A stretch of 64,000 nt of DNA from assembly GCA_022695795.1 (NCBI GenBank), contig MU404074.1, positions 124,001-188,000 of the forward strand. Reading direction: 5' to 3'. Numbering within the stretch: position 1 is the first letter of the stretch; every line of letters begins with the position of its first letter. Under the pieces are notes generated by a model. That model was not told the DNA's origin and searched no databases. It saw only the letters and a list, made by a program, of their open reading frames with translations. Below, piece after piece: positions 44,210 through 56,761 of this stretch. The position numbers and the translations under genes were made by a program. Source of the DNA: Biscogniauxia marginata (lineage: Eukaryota > Ascomycota > Sordariomycetes > Xylariales > Xylariaceae).

Positions 44210-47041
44210 GAATCGTCCTGACATTTAAGGAGGCCCATATGTCTACCCACTAAAATATAGGTAATTATTCTCGACATAAAGGGGTTTGTTTTTTGGAGGA
44301 CATTGGCTGTCCGGCATAAGTGTTTAAAGGACAACAATCTGAAGGGAGGTAGTTGGCGAGAGAAGTAATAGTCTTGATACCCAAGTGCTCCGCACTCACC
44401 TATTCTATGTGTATGAAAGCCCGGTACGAGTCCGCATCTCGTCTTGGGGAGGGAGATGTTGGCTAGGTAGAAGAAGATGATATTTCCCGTTCGTTACGTT
44501 GTTATGAATATAATGAAAGAGAACAGAAGCAGCTAGTAAATCGCAAAAATAAAAGAAAAGAGCACAGACCCAGGTTATAATAGATACCCAAATTTGAGAT
44601 ACATAGGTACATAGAAGAAACGCTTCTCCCTAGCTCAGTTAACAGCAAAGCCGTTCTCTCACAATAGTGATAACAAAATTTAGTTCATCGAGCATTAGTA
44701 AGTCCTCAATGATAAGTTTGGGTATGAACCCCCAATGAGCTGAGTAAACGTAGACTTGTTCGACGATTTAAATGGCCAGCTTCTCTAAGATGATGTAGGC
44801 GATGGCGAACTGCCGCGGCTATCACGCTAACGTAACCACACCCTCTCAGCTTTCCATGTTATATAGTCGACCGGGACTGCGGCTAATTACCTAGCAACCT
44901 TCTATGTCATGATGTTCGGAGCCATGGATCGGAAAGACCATTGGAAATAACCTTGGCGTCTTTAACCCTCTTCTGCCCCTGGCTAGGGTGAGGATAATTC
45001 ACCTTACCTTTCAATCGTGAATAAGACCACCTAATGTCGGGTCACTCCCGATATCTCCGATATGCAAATGCCTGGTCCTTTATACGGGGGATTCCCCACC
45101 TCGGTACCTCAGGTAGGTGCCGATGTAGTTACTGGGTCAAATAAGCTTTCCCCTGGGGCTGTAAGTTGGCATGTATGTATGGCACTTCTGTGCTGTAGAC
45201 GTTCCATTTACGCTGCGGTTGGGGTAAAACATGGCTTGCTTGGCTTGCGCATCTATGTAGGTACGCTTTGCCCAGCATAAGTATGAGACACTAGCTACCC
45301 GTAGTGATGGGCCGCTGTATGAGAAGAGAAAGAATCTGACAGATGCGCTTGGGGTATCACCACGTAGGTAGACCAAGTATCCCGAACTCGTATACCGAAC
45401 TCGGCGTAATTATGTATTGCAGTGGATAATGCAAGACTTTGAGTGCCTATTTCTGGTCCCCTAGGTAGTTATCCTTTACCGTGGCCTTCTCCCTTACAAT
45501 CAAGGTACTATACGGCACTAGTACGCTATAGTGCCAGTATATTATTTATATGCCCAATTCATCCACCTTGATTTTCCAAGACATTACGTTGTGCTTACCT
45601 TAGGTATGCTCTCGTCCATCTGCTGGGATTAAGCGAGATATAATAGTAGGTACCTAGTGTCTTTGCAAATAGGTACGGCTTCCTTGGCGAAGACAAATAC
45701 CTACTTATAAGTACTGATAAAGGGCCCAGTATACATGCTAAAGTGGGGGCGGTAAGAGGAAAAAAAGCCGACTTGATTTAAATGTACCTAGTAGTGGAAA
45801 TTAGGTAGGTACCTTAAGTCCAAGGCATCTTTCGCCAAGCGGACGGGGGCGGGGGTGGGGGTGTCGTCACTGTATAGGAGGTATCTTCCCAACCTTGAGA
45901 GGTAATCCATAAAAATGCACGAGCGTGACCTTTACATCATCAATTCGTTGCATAGTTGATAGGCTTGGCAGCTAGCCACTAGCGATTCCCTAGCAATTTT
46001 AACTGAAAAGGTAGAAACCTTAGTCGACCATTTGAGAAACCCTGATGCCAGATCTTATTTGTTTATAGTTGCTCGCAAAAGTCCTTCAAAGCCAGCTTCG
46101 GGCCAAAGCGCCGGAAATCTGCAAGCCACACCGTTGAGCTAGTGCCGCGCTACCTATAGAATAGCTCCCCCTCCCGAAGAGACACCAGCCTTCCCACGAC
46201 GTGAGGTGCTCGAGAAATCATTTGCATAATAATGTGTAATCTCACACCTGTTGAGCGTGCGTGTCGGGCGTGCTGAGCTTCATCACCTATCTGTGAACAC
46301 ACAAGTCAGATGAGCGGAAAGGGACCCCTACGAGAACTCACTGCGCTGTATCTCTCACTCACATACATTATTATCCTACGAAGTAGATCTGAAAGCAATA
46401 ACCCACCCTACTGACCTTAGCATAACTGCGACCGCAGCCGCACCTATCAAACGACTCTGGATCACCTACATTGGCTGACAAGTCTTAGTAGGAGGGGGTA
46501 CCGGCCCTGCATTCCACAACCTCAGGAACAAAAATAGAATCTTCAGGAAGAAAAGGGGGTGTCTTTTGACTGCGAACTCACACGGATTATTCGTTCTCTT
46601 AGTCATATCTTTGACACCCCTGGGCCGCTTAGCCAGAGCAGGTTAGGCGATCCTTATTAACGGCGATACTATGACAGTCCTGACAAGGTATGAATCGCCC
46701 GGGTCGCTAGCCTTTTAGTGCTTCGTACGGGGGATCGTCAGACCAAAGCACTGACCGCATCGGCGGATAGCGCTCTGCGCATTGTTGTTCAATGAGGAGA
46801 TGGCCTCAATTGGACCGGAACGGAGGACACGTCATGATATAAGGTCGTTCTAACTGCCCTTGCCGATTACGAGACTACGAGACTACGAACCCGGTCCGGG
46901 AAATGTCATGCCCGAAATCTACAGAGAATTCCCTCCGGAATTCATGTTCCAGCAAACGCCTCATCGAGAAATCACCCACCGTTACGACAGCGACTCTGTT
47001 GTTATCTTCAACTGGTCTGCTCGCTCACCCAGTGCATAACA
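44210..47041. other. Long intergenic region
   Basis: 2.8 kb without a supported gene. Contains several CCTAGGTA/GGTAGGTACC motifs (about 45108-45120, 45648-45660, 45780-45815) and three neighbouring runs of five G at 45844-45862. Presumably the promoter of the following regulator. Confidence 0.4.
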
Positions 47042-49047
47042 ATGGTTCCCATCCAATCACAGGCCGGGGTGCCTTTGGATACGAATTCGACTGAGCCGAC
47101 GTCTCAGTTGAGCGACTCCGCGGCGGAAAAGAAGCGGGTTAGGGCGAAGAAGCCCAAAGTGCGGACAGGATGTATCACCTGGTGAGTCTACTACTAATGT
47201 TGTAGCCGCTCGAGGCCCTCGACACTTCTCCTGTGCATTTGCAGCTAATGTGCTCGATACAGCAAGTAAGTTCAAAGCATGGCGGGTTGTGCTTTCTGTG
47301 TAGCCTCTTCACTCTAGATCTGAAGCCCAGCCCTATCCTGTTCGATGTAGGCATCAAAAGATCGAAGCTACTAACAGGAAACAGAATCCGGCGCGTAAAG
47401 TGTGATGAGCAAAAGCCAGCTTGTCTTCGTTGCACGAGTACTAAGCGTGTTTGTGATGGTTACGATGGCGTCCCTCACTCACGTAAAAAACACGGCGTCA
47501 AATATGAGTATCTGGACACAGACGCACAGGGGAGCCTTGCGGTGGACGGCAGGGTGAAGCTCCGGGTCCTTCGCCCGTTGGTTGCAGACATCGAGGGGAC
47601 GCAGCAAGAGCGCATGTTCTTCCATCGGTTCCGCCGCGTAGCAGAGACGGGACTCGCCCTCCACGTATCGAATCTGGGATCGTTCTGGAAACGGCTAGTA
47701 CCGCAAATGGGTCACTCGGACCCGGCGGTGCGCCACGCGCTCATCGCTCTGGGAAGCTCGTGGCAGACCATGAAGCTCCGGGCTCGGCCGAATAACCAGC
47801 TTCTCGACCCTAAGCACATGCTAATCGACAGCTGTTGTACGCAGCAGCTCGAGCTGGTCACTTTCCAGCAATATAATAAAGCAATCTACCATCTGCGAAG
47901 GCATGTGGCGGCTCCGTGGTCGCCTCGAAGTGTTGAGATGACGCTCATTTGCTGCATTATCTTCATATGTCTAGAGACGACGCAGGGGAATCAGGCCGCG
48001 GTCGCGGCGCACATCGCAAACGGGCTACAGATCATCAAGACTCTACCTCAAGAGCTGGTACATTACACCCAGGCCGTAGGGGACGAGGCCGTAAAATACG
48101 ACGCGAAAACTAACAAGCACGGCTATAACTCCGATCGCGTTTCGCGTTCCGAATGGCGGCAATTACTGGATTTCTTTACCCAGCTCGAGTTCGGCTCCCT
48201 CACGTACGGGCTGAGCAAGTCACTGGCAGACCCGCAGCCATCCTTGAGCCTGAGAATACAATCTTGCAGTGCGCCATTCGACGACATGCACCCACCGGGG
48301 GGAGGGATCACAAGCTTGGACGAAGCTAATCGCATACAAGTACACTTGATGCTGCAGACATACACGCAGATATTGGAGACGGCCCCGTACAAAGGCGACG
48401 CGGTGTGGTGGAGCAACCCGGTGCAGAAGCGACGGCACCAGCACCTGCTGTCGCAAGTGCGGCGGGTCCTACGGCTACTGAACGAGTTCGCGGCCGGGCC
48501 GCACGGGCCCGGCTGGGGAGACAAGGCCGAGTCGTGCAGCATAATCGTCGACCTGATACACACGCACGGGGTCCTCATAGCCGCCGAGTGCATACCGCAC
48601 GACTACACCCGGCGCGAGGTGGGCGAGCGGTTCGCGGGCGCGGTGCTCGCCATCGTCGAGCTGAGCGAGCGCTTCGTGCGGCTGTTCGGCCACCCCGACG
48701 GCGTGCCGGACGTGATGCTCGACACGGGCCCCATGATCTCCCTGCACGTGGCCCTCTCCGTCGCGCTGGACCCCGCCGTGCGGCGCCGCGGCGTCGAGGT
48801 CCTGCGCTTCCTCAGCGACAAGCACGAGACGGTCTACGTCGGCGCCTCCCTGGTGAGGCTCTTCGAGAAGTACTGGGACGTCTGGGAGGATGAGGACGAC
48901 GGCGCCTCGAACCCGTTCCTGGACGAGCCGGTCGGGCCGGCGCTCAGCGGGTCCGACGGGCTGCTCGGCCTCGAGGCTAGCCTCGAGGCCATGACTTTGG
49001 ATCGCAGGAAAGGCGGGAGGAGGCTTATTAAACAGGAGAATGAATGA
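47042..49047 (+). CDS. Zn(II)2Cys6 transcription factor, 601 aa, zinc motif split by two introns
   Basis: Proposed exons 47042-47181, 47263-47265 (3 nt), 47385-49047 (1806 nt). The zinc cluster Cys44-Cys71, C-x2-C-x6-C-x6-C-x2-C-x6-C, is complete only if the CAA microexon is used: TG|C-AA|A-ATC gives CITCKIRRVKC. Intron 1 is GTGAGT...TACAG and intron 2 is GTAAGT...AACAG with an ACTAAC branch site. The N-terminus is basic (KKRVRAKKPKVRTG). The rest resembles the C6 regulator type with QERMFFHRFRR and a loosely conserved regulatory region (DUF3468-like, inference). The last ~650 bp are GC-rich with G/C-ending codons. Nuclear regulator; targets unknown. ATG 47042 is the only start compatible with the zinc motif. 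Confidence 0.85.
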
Positions 49048-49594
49048 ATAAACGAACGAACAAACGAACGAATGACAGCAAAGGACGGATGAGTAAATTT
49101 AATATGTCATGTGAGTGGAGGGGACGGGTTAATAAGGGTCGAATATATCCCAACTCGGTTCTTTGACGTTTGAGATACCTTGCCGTTAGGTAAATGTTTT
49201 TATATACCTACGCACACCCGCGTGTATATATCCTTGTAAATGAGTAAACCAAAGCTTAAATAAGCAAAAGGGGGCTGTCCTGACCTGTATGGTTTGAGAA
49301 CTACAAAAAGACAATAGAGGTATATATCCTCAAAAACGTGTACTTAGGTAGGTATTCATTAATACCTCCCTTAAGGGAGCCAGCTCATCATACAAATAGA
49401 CAGGGCCCGCCGTAGCTAGCTATATAGCCAATTCTATACTATGCTACACTTTATATCCTCAGATTCTATCCCATCCCTTTCCAACCTAACCTGATATCCT
49501 CTCATTTTTCTTCGTACTTCCCCAAGAATACCTCATCACCTTCCATCAAGCTCAAAAATTAATAACCACTCTCCAACCAATCAACCAACCTACA
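49048..49594. other. Convergent intergenic region
   Basis: Between two stop codons; 3' untranslated regions expected. A short direct repeat (AACGAACGAACAAACGAACG) follows the regulator stop at about 49050. Confidence 0.35.
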
Positions 49595-51766
49595 CTAAAC
49601 GAGTTCCCATTCGGCATACACAGCCCAGCTCATACTATACCCCCCGCCGTTCTTGGCCCTGTAATACTCGTCCTTGGTGAGGCCCCGCGCGTCGCGGTTA
49701 TTCAGCACCGTCAGCGCGTACAAAAAGACCTTCTGCCCGGGAGCGCCGAGGTCGCGCGCCGGGATATCGGCCCACCACCAGAAGCCGTCCGTGTCGAGCG
49801 GGACGAGGTCATCCTTGCGGCCGTCGACGCCGTGGATCTTCATCAGCAGCAGGTAGTTTTTGCCCTTGCCGTGCCGCTCCGGCACCCAGTGCTCGCACAC
49901 CTTCGAGAACTGGAACCGCACCGTGGCGGAGCCGCCGCGCACGGCTATGTGCTTCTGCGCCGGGCTGAAGGTGAACTCGGAGATGCCCCTGGTTGGAAAA
50001 CGTATGTTAGAAATTATCCTTTCTAGGAGATAAAATAGGGGCTAAACGTATGTCCCGGGAGCAAAATCCTCTCATAGTGTCAAGATCAGGAAATCCTAGC
50101 TCTTGAGACAGGACAAAAAAGGGGGAAAGATGAAGTCTTGAAATACTTACTCCTCCGTCCCGCTGCCGTACCACTGCGCCTTCTCGCCCTGCGCGGGCCC
50201 GATTATGTACTCTTCCCAGGTAATAACGCGGCCGTCATTACGGAAGAAGTATCTTTCGTCGCCGGGGAAATGTTTCAGGCCGAAAAGTTCGTTGCTCAGG
50301 TAGAACATCTGGGGCTTGAAGTGTTTGTGGAATTTCTGGTCACCCACCGAGCCGGCGCCCCAGCACGCATCTATGAGCTTCCACTCGCCATTGTCGATAC
50401 ATACCGCGTTCCAAGCGTGGCCCGTGGGGTTTTTGGGTGGTGGGGGTTGGCCGTTCTTCAGAGGGGTGAAGCCGTAGCCTTTTCCATGGCCACCAACAAT
50501 GACGCACTGCAGCCCTGCTCGCTGGGCAATTGCTTGATAAACCTCGGCGTAGCCCTGGCAGACGGCCTTGCCGTGGAATATGGTTTCATCCACACTCCGG
50601 CCCTTCAGACACTTGCCGAAGAACTCTTCTACGTTATAGGCGATGTTGTGATAGCACCAGGTGAAGATGGCTCGTGCCTTGTCCGTTGCGGAGGGGAAAG
50701 GTCCACATAGAACACTAGAGAGATAGCCGACTGGATCATGTCTCGGGAGAGAATGGTTGGGATATTGCGCTGCCACGCTATCTGGGCCTGAAAAGTCTCG
50801 ACATACGAGACACGAAGCTGCCTGGTTAGCTACCGCACGCGCCCCGGCAGATTCAATCTGGGCGAAGGTCGGCCTCGAACTGACGGGAACCGGTGGCGGA
50901 GACGTGTCGACGGGTCTGCTAGTAGGGATAGGTGGCGGCTTCTGTGACGATCCGAAGGTGGTGCTTGGTCGCACGAAGGCGGAAGGAGGTGGAGGAAGGC
51001 GACGTGGTGTTGTAGGAGGAGCTTCGTCAACCTGGGCGAGACCGGGCGACCTTGCGGGTCTAGAGGGCAACCTAGGTGGCAGGCCGGGTCGAGATCCGGA
51101 CTCGACTTGGGGTATCGTCGGCGCGGAGCGAGAAGAGATCAGAGGGGCCTTAACGACTTCGGTGGCTTCTCTCTCTGCTGCCTCCCTGGCGGCCTGTGCT
51201 TCTCTCTCTCTTCTCGACGGCGGGAGTGGAGGTAGCTTTGCTTGATCAAAGGCCGGAGCGAGGACTCTGCGAGCAGATGGCGTCTCGATCGAGGTTGTGC
51301 TTGTGCGTGAGGAGATAGGATTCAACGACAGGTTTGAAATTGTCGATATCTGAGACAGCTCTGACGAGTTGGAACCCCTCCTTGCCAGCTGCTGCGTCGA
51401 AGGCCGTCGTGGCGGCAGGGCTGGTGACGGTTGTACCGAGTTCTTGCGTCCTGGAAGCGGCGGTGGAGCATTGCGCCCCGGTACGCTTGGGGGGCTCTCG
51501 ATGGCCGATTCGGATGTGTTTGTATTCGTTCGTTGCGGAAGGGCTGGCGGATTCCGCTTTTGAGGACGCGCGGGCACCTGAGGACTATCGGGCTTGACGA
51601 CGCCATTCGCGGTAGAAGACGAGCTTTGCGAAGCAGCTCTACCGGGAGGTGGTGGCGGGGGAGCTCGTCTCGTCCCAGGTGGCGGAGTTGCGAAGTTCTT
51701 CTGTTGGTTCAGAGCCGCGATGCGATCGGCAAGGGAATTGAACTTGGGCTCTTCGACCTCGGCCAT
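49595..51766 (-). CDS. Transglutaminase-like domain protein of Cyk3 (cytokinesis) type, 669 aa
   Basis: Two exons, 51766-50151 and 49988-49595 (2010 nt). The N-terminal ~310 residues are disordered and rich in Pro, with PPPPPPG-type runs and several PxLPxR-like SH3-binding motifs. A transglutaminase/protease-fold domain follows: Cys403 in GKAVCQGYAE, His450 in GHAWNAV and Asp466 in IDACWG form the triad. A C-terminal beta-rich segment ends in WAVYAEWELV. In yeasts Cyk3 combines SH3 and this fold and acts at the division site; no N-terminal SH3 domain is visible here, so the yeast role may not carry over. Here the three catalytic positions are all present. Start at ATG 51766; upstream in-frame codons begin only with TTG. 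Confidence 0.8.
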
Positions 51767-52733
51767 GATTTGTTGTCGCTTTTGCGTCGCTGCTGTTGGC
51801 TGCGAACCGACGACTAGATCTATCAATTAGGTAGATAACCCCGGGTACAGCTCAAGAAAGGCAGAATACAAAAAACGATGATATTATAAAAAGATTGACA
51901 ATGCAGATTTGTATTAAAAGAGAGACTAGATTAAGTCGCAGTTGCAGATGAAATGGTGCGATATGTAACAGCTCATGGCACGGGGAAATAATGTAGTACG
52001 GAGTGCTGTGCCATGATAGCCGGGGGGCGGAGTTCAGCTCCTACTACATGTAGGTGTGCCTGTACCTACGCTTGTACCTGTACCTGATCCCAAGCCTTGC
52101 AGTTACTCGAGTCACCTTGCAGGCAGGCAAAAAAAAAAAAAAAAGAGAGAGAGAGGAGGCAAAATGGTCAGATCAGTCAGTCGCCTTGGCCTTGAATTGG
52201 TGCGCGGCACAGCCTTACATAATATACAGACGGGAAAGCGGGGTCGGGGGTCCGTCGATCCTTCCGCATCCAAGTCACGCTAAAAACTGACGCGCCTCGC
52301 CTGAGATTAGGTATTGTCCGTGCTAAGAAAAGAATCTGCCAATGCAACCAGACGACCGCTACTCCGGGAGTCCCCTCTTCCCCAAAGCTTGGCATCTAGT
52401 ATACAGATTAGTGTGATATCTAGCCTAGCAGCATCCATTGCTCAATCATCATTCATCATCGAATATGCGACTGACTACCTCAGGTATCGAGGTATCTAAC
52501 TGCATGTATTTAGCTTTGCTCCAATGAACAACACACTCCAATACCCTCCGAACGCCACCAACTGCACACAGACCGTGATTGGGGTATTTCCGGTGAGCAC
52601 GTGCACCTGTATATAATATGCCTAAAGGAAAACCCAACTTCCTTCTTTACCCCTTTACCCCTTTTCCCCATCCCCCTTCCCCTATTTTGCATCCAACAGA
52701 CGACTATTTCTTTCTTTTTTTTTCTTTTTCTTT
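51767..52733. other. Intergenic, upstream of the Cyk3-type gene
   Basis: Holds a 16-A tract followed by a GA repeat at about 52131-52157. T-rich, CT-rich DNA near 52640-52735 belongs to the 3' flank of the F-box gene. No gene supported. Confidence 0.4.
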
Positions 52734-55700
52734 TCACAACCGTCCAGCTACGACCTCCTTCTTAAATATCCGAACGCCCCAAATGTCGTAATAAGGAACA
52801 TGCTCGTTCAGTTCTAGTTCGCTTTTTGGGAACTCGTCATCATCGTCTTCGTCGCTATCGCTTTCGGTATCACATCCGCTTGCCACTGGTACCGAAAAGG
52901 GCTCGCTGCCAATCCAGCCAAAACTTAGCCCCGGTTGGCTCGTCTCCTTGCCCTTTCCTTTGCCTTTCTCTGTTTTCTTTGTTGCCCGCGGCTTGCGGAC
53001 AATTCTCGTCACTCGTTCGTCATCCACCATACACAAATATTCGAGTTTGAGCTGCGGATAGTGCGCCACCGCGTCGACGATAAAACGGCGTGTCTCACGC
53101 ATCACCGAAAGACAAGTGTCTTCGTGCCGGAATGAGATGAGCTGGAGAGCCCGGAGATTAACCAGACCGTGTATGTTTTGGATGAATACGTGCTGTGTCT
53201 GTTAGTTCCTCATCCCCTCCTAGATGACATTGGGACCGGATACTTACCACCGCGTTCATTCCCATCGTTACCGCTAGCTCTTCAAGCACCTTCCCTCGCC
53301 TACAGATCAACTGTGTCGTCTTTTTATCCACGTCCCAGGAGCTATCCGCCTTGTTCTTGATCATGAGGCGCTTGAGCGTAGACATATGCTTCTTCAGCGC
53401 AAACTTATAGATTTGCTCTATCGTCGTCTTTGTTCTGGGTGCAAGACTCTCGGGCTTGTACTTGGGCACTCGCTCAAGCAGGAAGAATTCGTGGACGCAG
53501 CTGAGTTCTGAGACAAGATGCAAGAATTGCAGGGAAACGTTATCGGTGAAGATCTTTCGCAACTGCAGCGGTTTGAGTCGGTTCTCCTTATTCATCAATA
53601 CCCAGAATGGAGCTTGCGACCCGACGTTCAGAAGGGTAATCCTCTTTAGCATGTGAAGATCAATGGCCCTGCCTAGGACTGAAGCCTTGATAGGTATCAG
53701 ATGAATACTGAGAGAGTGAAGTCCTATACCTCTTGTTCCTCTTGCATAGTCGTTAACACGGCGCCGAAGTTCCTCTTTTTCGTCGCCGTCGCCGCTTTGC
53801 GTAGCTTGTGTGTTGACATCCTCCACTTCGGCCTCGATTACGTTTATCCCGTGCCTAATATCCACTATTTCACGACTGATCGACTCGAGTCGCGTGCGCG
53901 CCTCCTGGAGACGGACACCGGCATCATCGTCAGAATTTTCGATCGGTTCTCTCGCCTTCGATATCCTATCAGCCTGCTCCTCAAGGTCATGCAATTTCAT
54001 GTTGAGACGATCGATATTCTGGCGTTGCGCAGCCCTGTTGGCTGCGCTTGCACTATCTGATCCTTCACCAAGATGAGGCGTGCTTACTTCTTTTGTTGAG
54101 ACGACTGGTGTTTTTGTAGGTGATGCCTCAACAATGGCCTCGCCGTTGTTTGGTTCTTCTTGAGACTCGATGGCCAGTTGTTCTTCAGGAGCTGTCACAT
54201 CGATATCTTCGGGATTCATTTCTTCATTATCTGTAATTCCTCTCGATTGTTGTTTGAAAGGCGGATCCTCGGAGGACTGATTCTCATCTGTAGCAGGAGT
54301 CGCGATTTTATCGTCCCAACTGTCTACAGAGGTCGCACTCGGGACAGCCTCTTTAGATGACGAAGCGATCGTGGTTTCCAGTTGGTCTTGAGAGTCGACA
54401 TATTTCCTCGCAGCTTTCATGATAGTATCCAGCATCTCCTGCTGATCAAGAGTACTGAGATCACTTATGCCGTGAACCTGGGCCATCAAATGCTGTGACA
54501 TTTTCCCGATGGCATCGACAAAACCTTGCCCATTTTTCGCTTGATCGTTGGGTTCTTGTTTAGTCTTCTTTTGTGCTTCATTGGACATATTCCATGTCTT
54601 AGTGAGGCATGGTTCAATGTCAAAAACACGACCTAGCACTGCCTCTTGTGCCTTGCGTTCCTCTTGGGCCCGGAATGCCTTGGCGGGGCCGCTTGCCTCA
54701 AAATTGACCGTAGTAGGTAGTGGGACAACCTGAAAATCATCATCAGGGTCCGATTCTTCGGGTTCCACTGTGTCTAGACACGGTTTTCGGGCCTGCGTCG
54801 CAAGGGCATCGGAAAAGGAAAGCTTCAGCTTTTTCAATGTGGCCGCTGAATTCCGCACACACATTTTTATCTCGGTTATGACGTCCAGGTTGTCGATGTC
54901 GAGGACGCTGAGAGTTTCGAGATTTCTGAATCCCGAGATCGTCGGTGGTTCCTTGCGAGTAGAAGACTTGCTTGAGGGGCGGCTCCTAGGGGAAGGCTTA
55001 TAAGCTGGGGGAGGTGCAAGGAATATGGGTGGCGGCCCAAACAGGGACGCCGCTGTAAGCCCGTCAGGGATATTCCATGGTAGCGCTGGGGTCGTCGAGT
55101 TTGGGTGGGACGGCGCTGTGACGTAAGGCAATGGTGGAGGTAATTCATACAAGGATGGACCAGCTTGTAGACGAATATGGAGGTTTCTGAGAGAATCGAT
55201 GTCGTGAAGGGCCTTGTACACAGGCCGACTTAGCTCCACTCTGATGTTCCACCTGAAGGTATCAAGTAACTTAGCCCTTCGTAGCGTAAGGAGTAGGACT
55301 GTGTCGACCTCAAGTTAGCGGTAACTTTCTGACTGGGGGGGAAGGTATGGGATTCGGGGCGAGGGTTGGGTTGTTAGAAGGTTGTATAGAATGGACCAAG
55401 AAGGCAAGGAAATAAATCCGTAGATGCTCACGGGTGTTCATAAACTTGCCGCAGCTCACGCTGGCAAGGTATGGTTTGTAAGCGATCTCAGCCTTGTCAC
55501 CGGCACTGAGAGTGTCGAGTGATAGATCTCGGAGGTGTTTCGCATAGTTGTAGTCGCTCGTGACGAAGGTATCGAGACCTCCAGCGAGCCCATCGATCGG
55601 ACTGTCGAAACAGGGGTCGTCCTCGTCGGGGAACACGATGTGGAAATTGCGATAGAGCTGGGCAGCGGCGAGCTCGCGGAAGCGGCTGCTGACGAGCGAG

Positions 55701-55851
55701 AGGCAGATCAGGTCGCACTGCGAGCACTGAGAGGACGGTCAGCGCACAGAATGCGTCGCAATGGCAAAGGTGCTAGGTGCCAACTCACATGGCTGCAGAT
55801 CCCTGTCTGGATCTCTTCAGGCAGGTCGAAGATGCCCATGGAAGCGGCCAT
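52734..55851 (-). CDS. Large F-box protein, 955 aa
   Basis: Exons 55851-55789, 55726-55432, 55298-53248, 53192-52734 (2868 nt, in frame). The N-terminal F-box starts at FDLPEEIQTGICSH and runs through SLVSSRFRELAAAQLYRNF, as in fungal F-box proteins that recruit substrates to SCF ubiquitin ligases through Skp1. Leucine-rich, LRR-like segments follow (LRDLSLDTL, LRNLHIRL). A long charged middle (about residues 330-560) is Glu/Asp/Ser-rich with a coiled coil (NIDRLNMKLHDLEEQADRI and ARTRLESISREIVDI). LRR-like sequence then returns. Near the C-terminus lie a Lys/Gly run and a highly acidic stretch (DSDEDDDDEF). Substrate unknown. Starts at the first Met; a second Met is at residue 5. Confidence 0.82.
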
Positions 55852-56761
55852 GATGACTGGTTTACTGTCGCATAGGTCCTACGGGAGGAAAGGATGGGAG
55901 CGGGTTGCAGACGGATTGGCAGAGGTAAGTGGGAGAAGGTAAGAGGCAAGTTGTTATAATCAGGGCTACGTTGACGGCAGTGCAAAGTTAAAAGCCACAG
56001 ACGCGACCAGGACAATGGGAAGGTTAAAGAGGGCAGGTGTTGCGGGCTCGGCAGGTAATAATGAGGTACGGTACAGGCAGTGTGGGATTAGATTCAGCAG
56101 CGTTAGACGGGAGGGTCAAGTCAGAGGCCTTGCTTGGTGGGGTAACACAGATCGCTGAAAGGGACCTGCGTAACTAGACCAGCGGCCCTTGCCTGTATCT
56201 GGATAAGCCTTCCCACCCGCTGTACCAGCCCTGTCAGCCTACCTAGGTACTCTATGGCCTTTAGTGATATGGCCTGTGCTTGCCACCAGTATGGATGTAA
56301 TCTTTACCTATACTTAACATTCTCACATTAGGTACTTATGTCACATTGATTCAAGTAGAACATTGAAAGACCTTAATTAGGATTTGTAGGTTATAGGAAA
56401 CTATCACTTAAGAGTTGGCCTTTTAAAAACATCAAATATTAGGATTGGGACTAACCGATATTTTAGGTAAATACCTAGGTAGGTACGTATTCTTATAACT
56501 GCCCATTTCTATCTTACTTCTAGCGAAGTGGTAGGGCCCCTTAAATACAGGATCGAGGAAATCCGAGTGCATTTCTCTCCAAGTCTCTGCGTACTCTTAG
56601 TACTAGGTAATAACAGAAGTCGATGGTATTCTCTACGTTATTACACCATTGGAAGTACCAATACTCCCACGTGAATTATATTACTCTCGCAAAGCCTTTT
56701 ATGTAGCAAGTACTGTATCGATCGTATATACAATAATGACCCAAGCAAGGACCCCCGATAA
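55852..56761. other. Intergenic, upstream of F-box gene and downstream of glucoamylase
   Basis: No gene supported. Contains CTACCTAGGTAC (56239-56250) and TACCTAGGTAGGTAC (56472-56486). Confidence 0.4.

Noticed and set aside
45844..45862. G-rich run as a G-quadruplex
   Set aside because: Only three clear G5 runs in the immediate stretch; not enough for a confident four-tract structure.
48405..48893. 162-codon alternative frame inside the zinc-cluster regulator
   Set aside because: Arg/Ala-rich shadow produced by GC-rich codons of the real gene.
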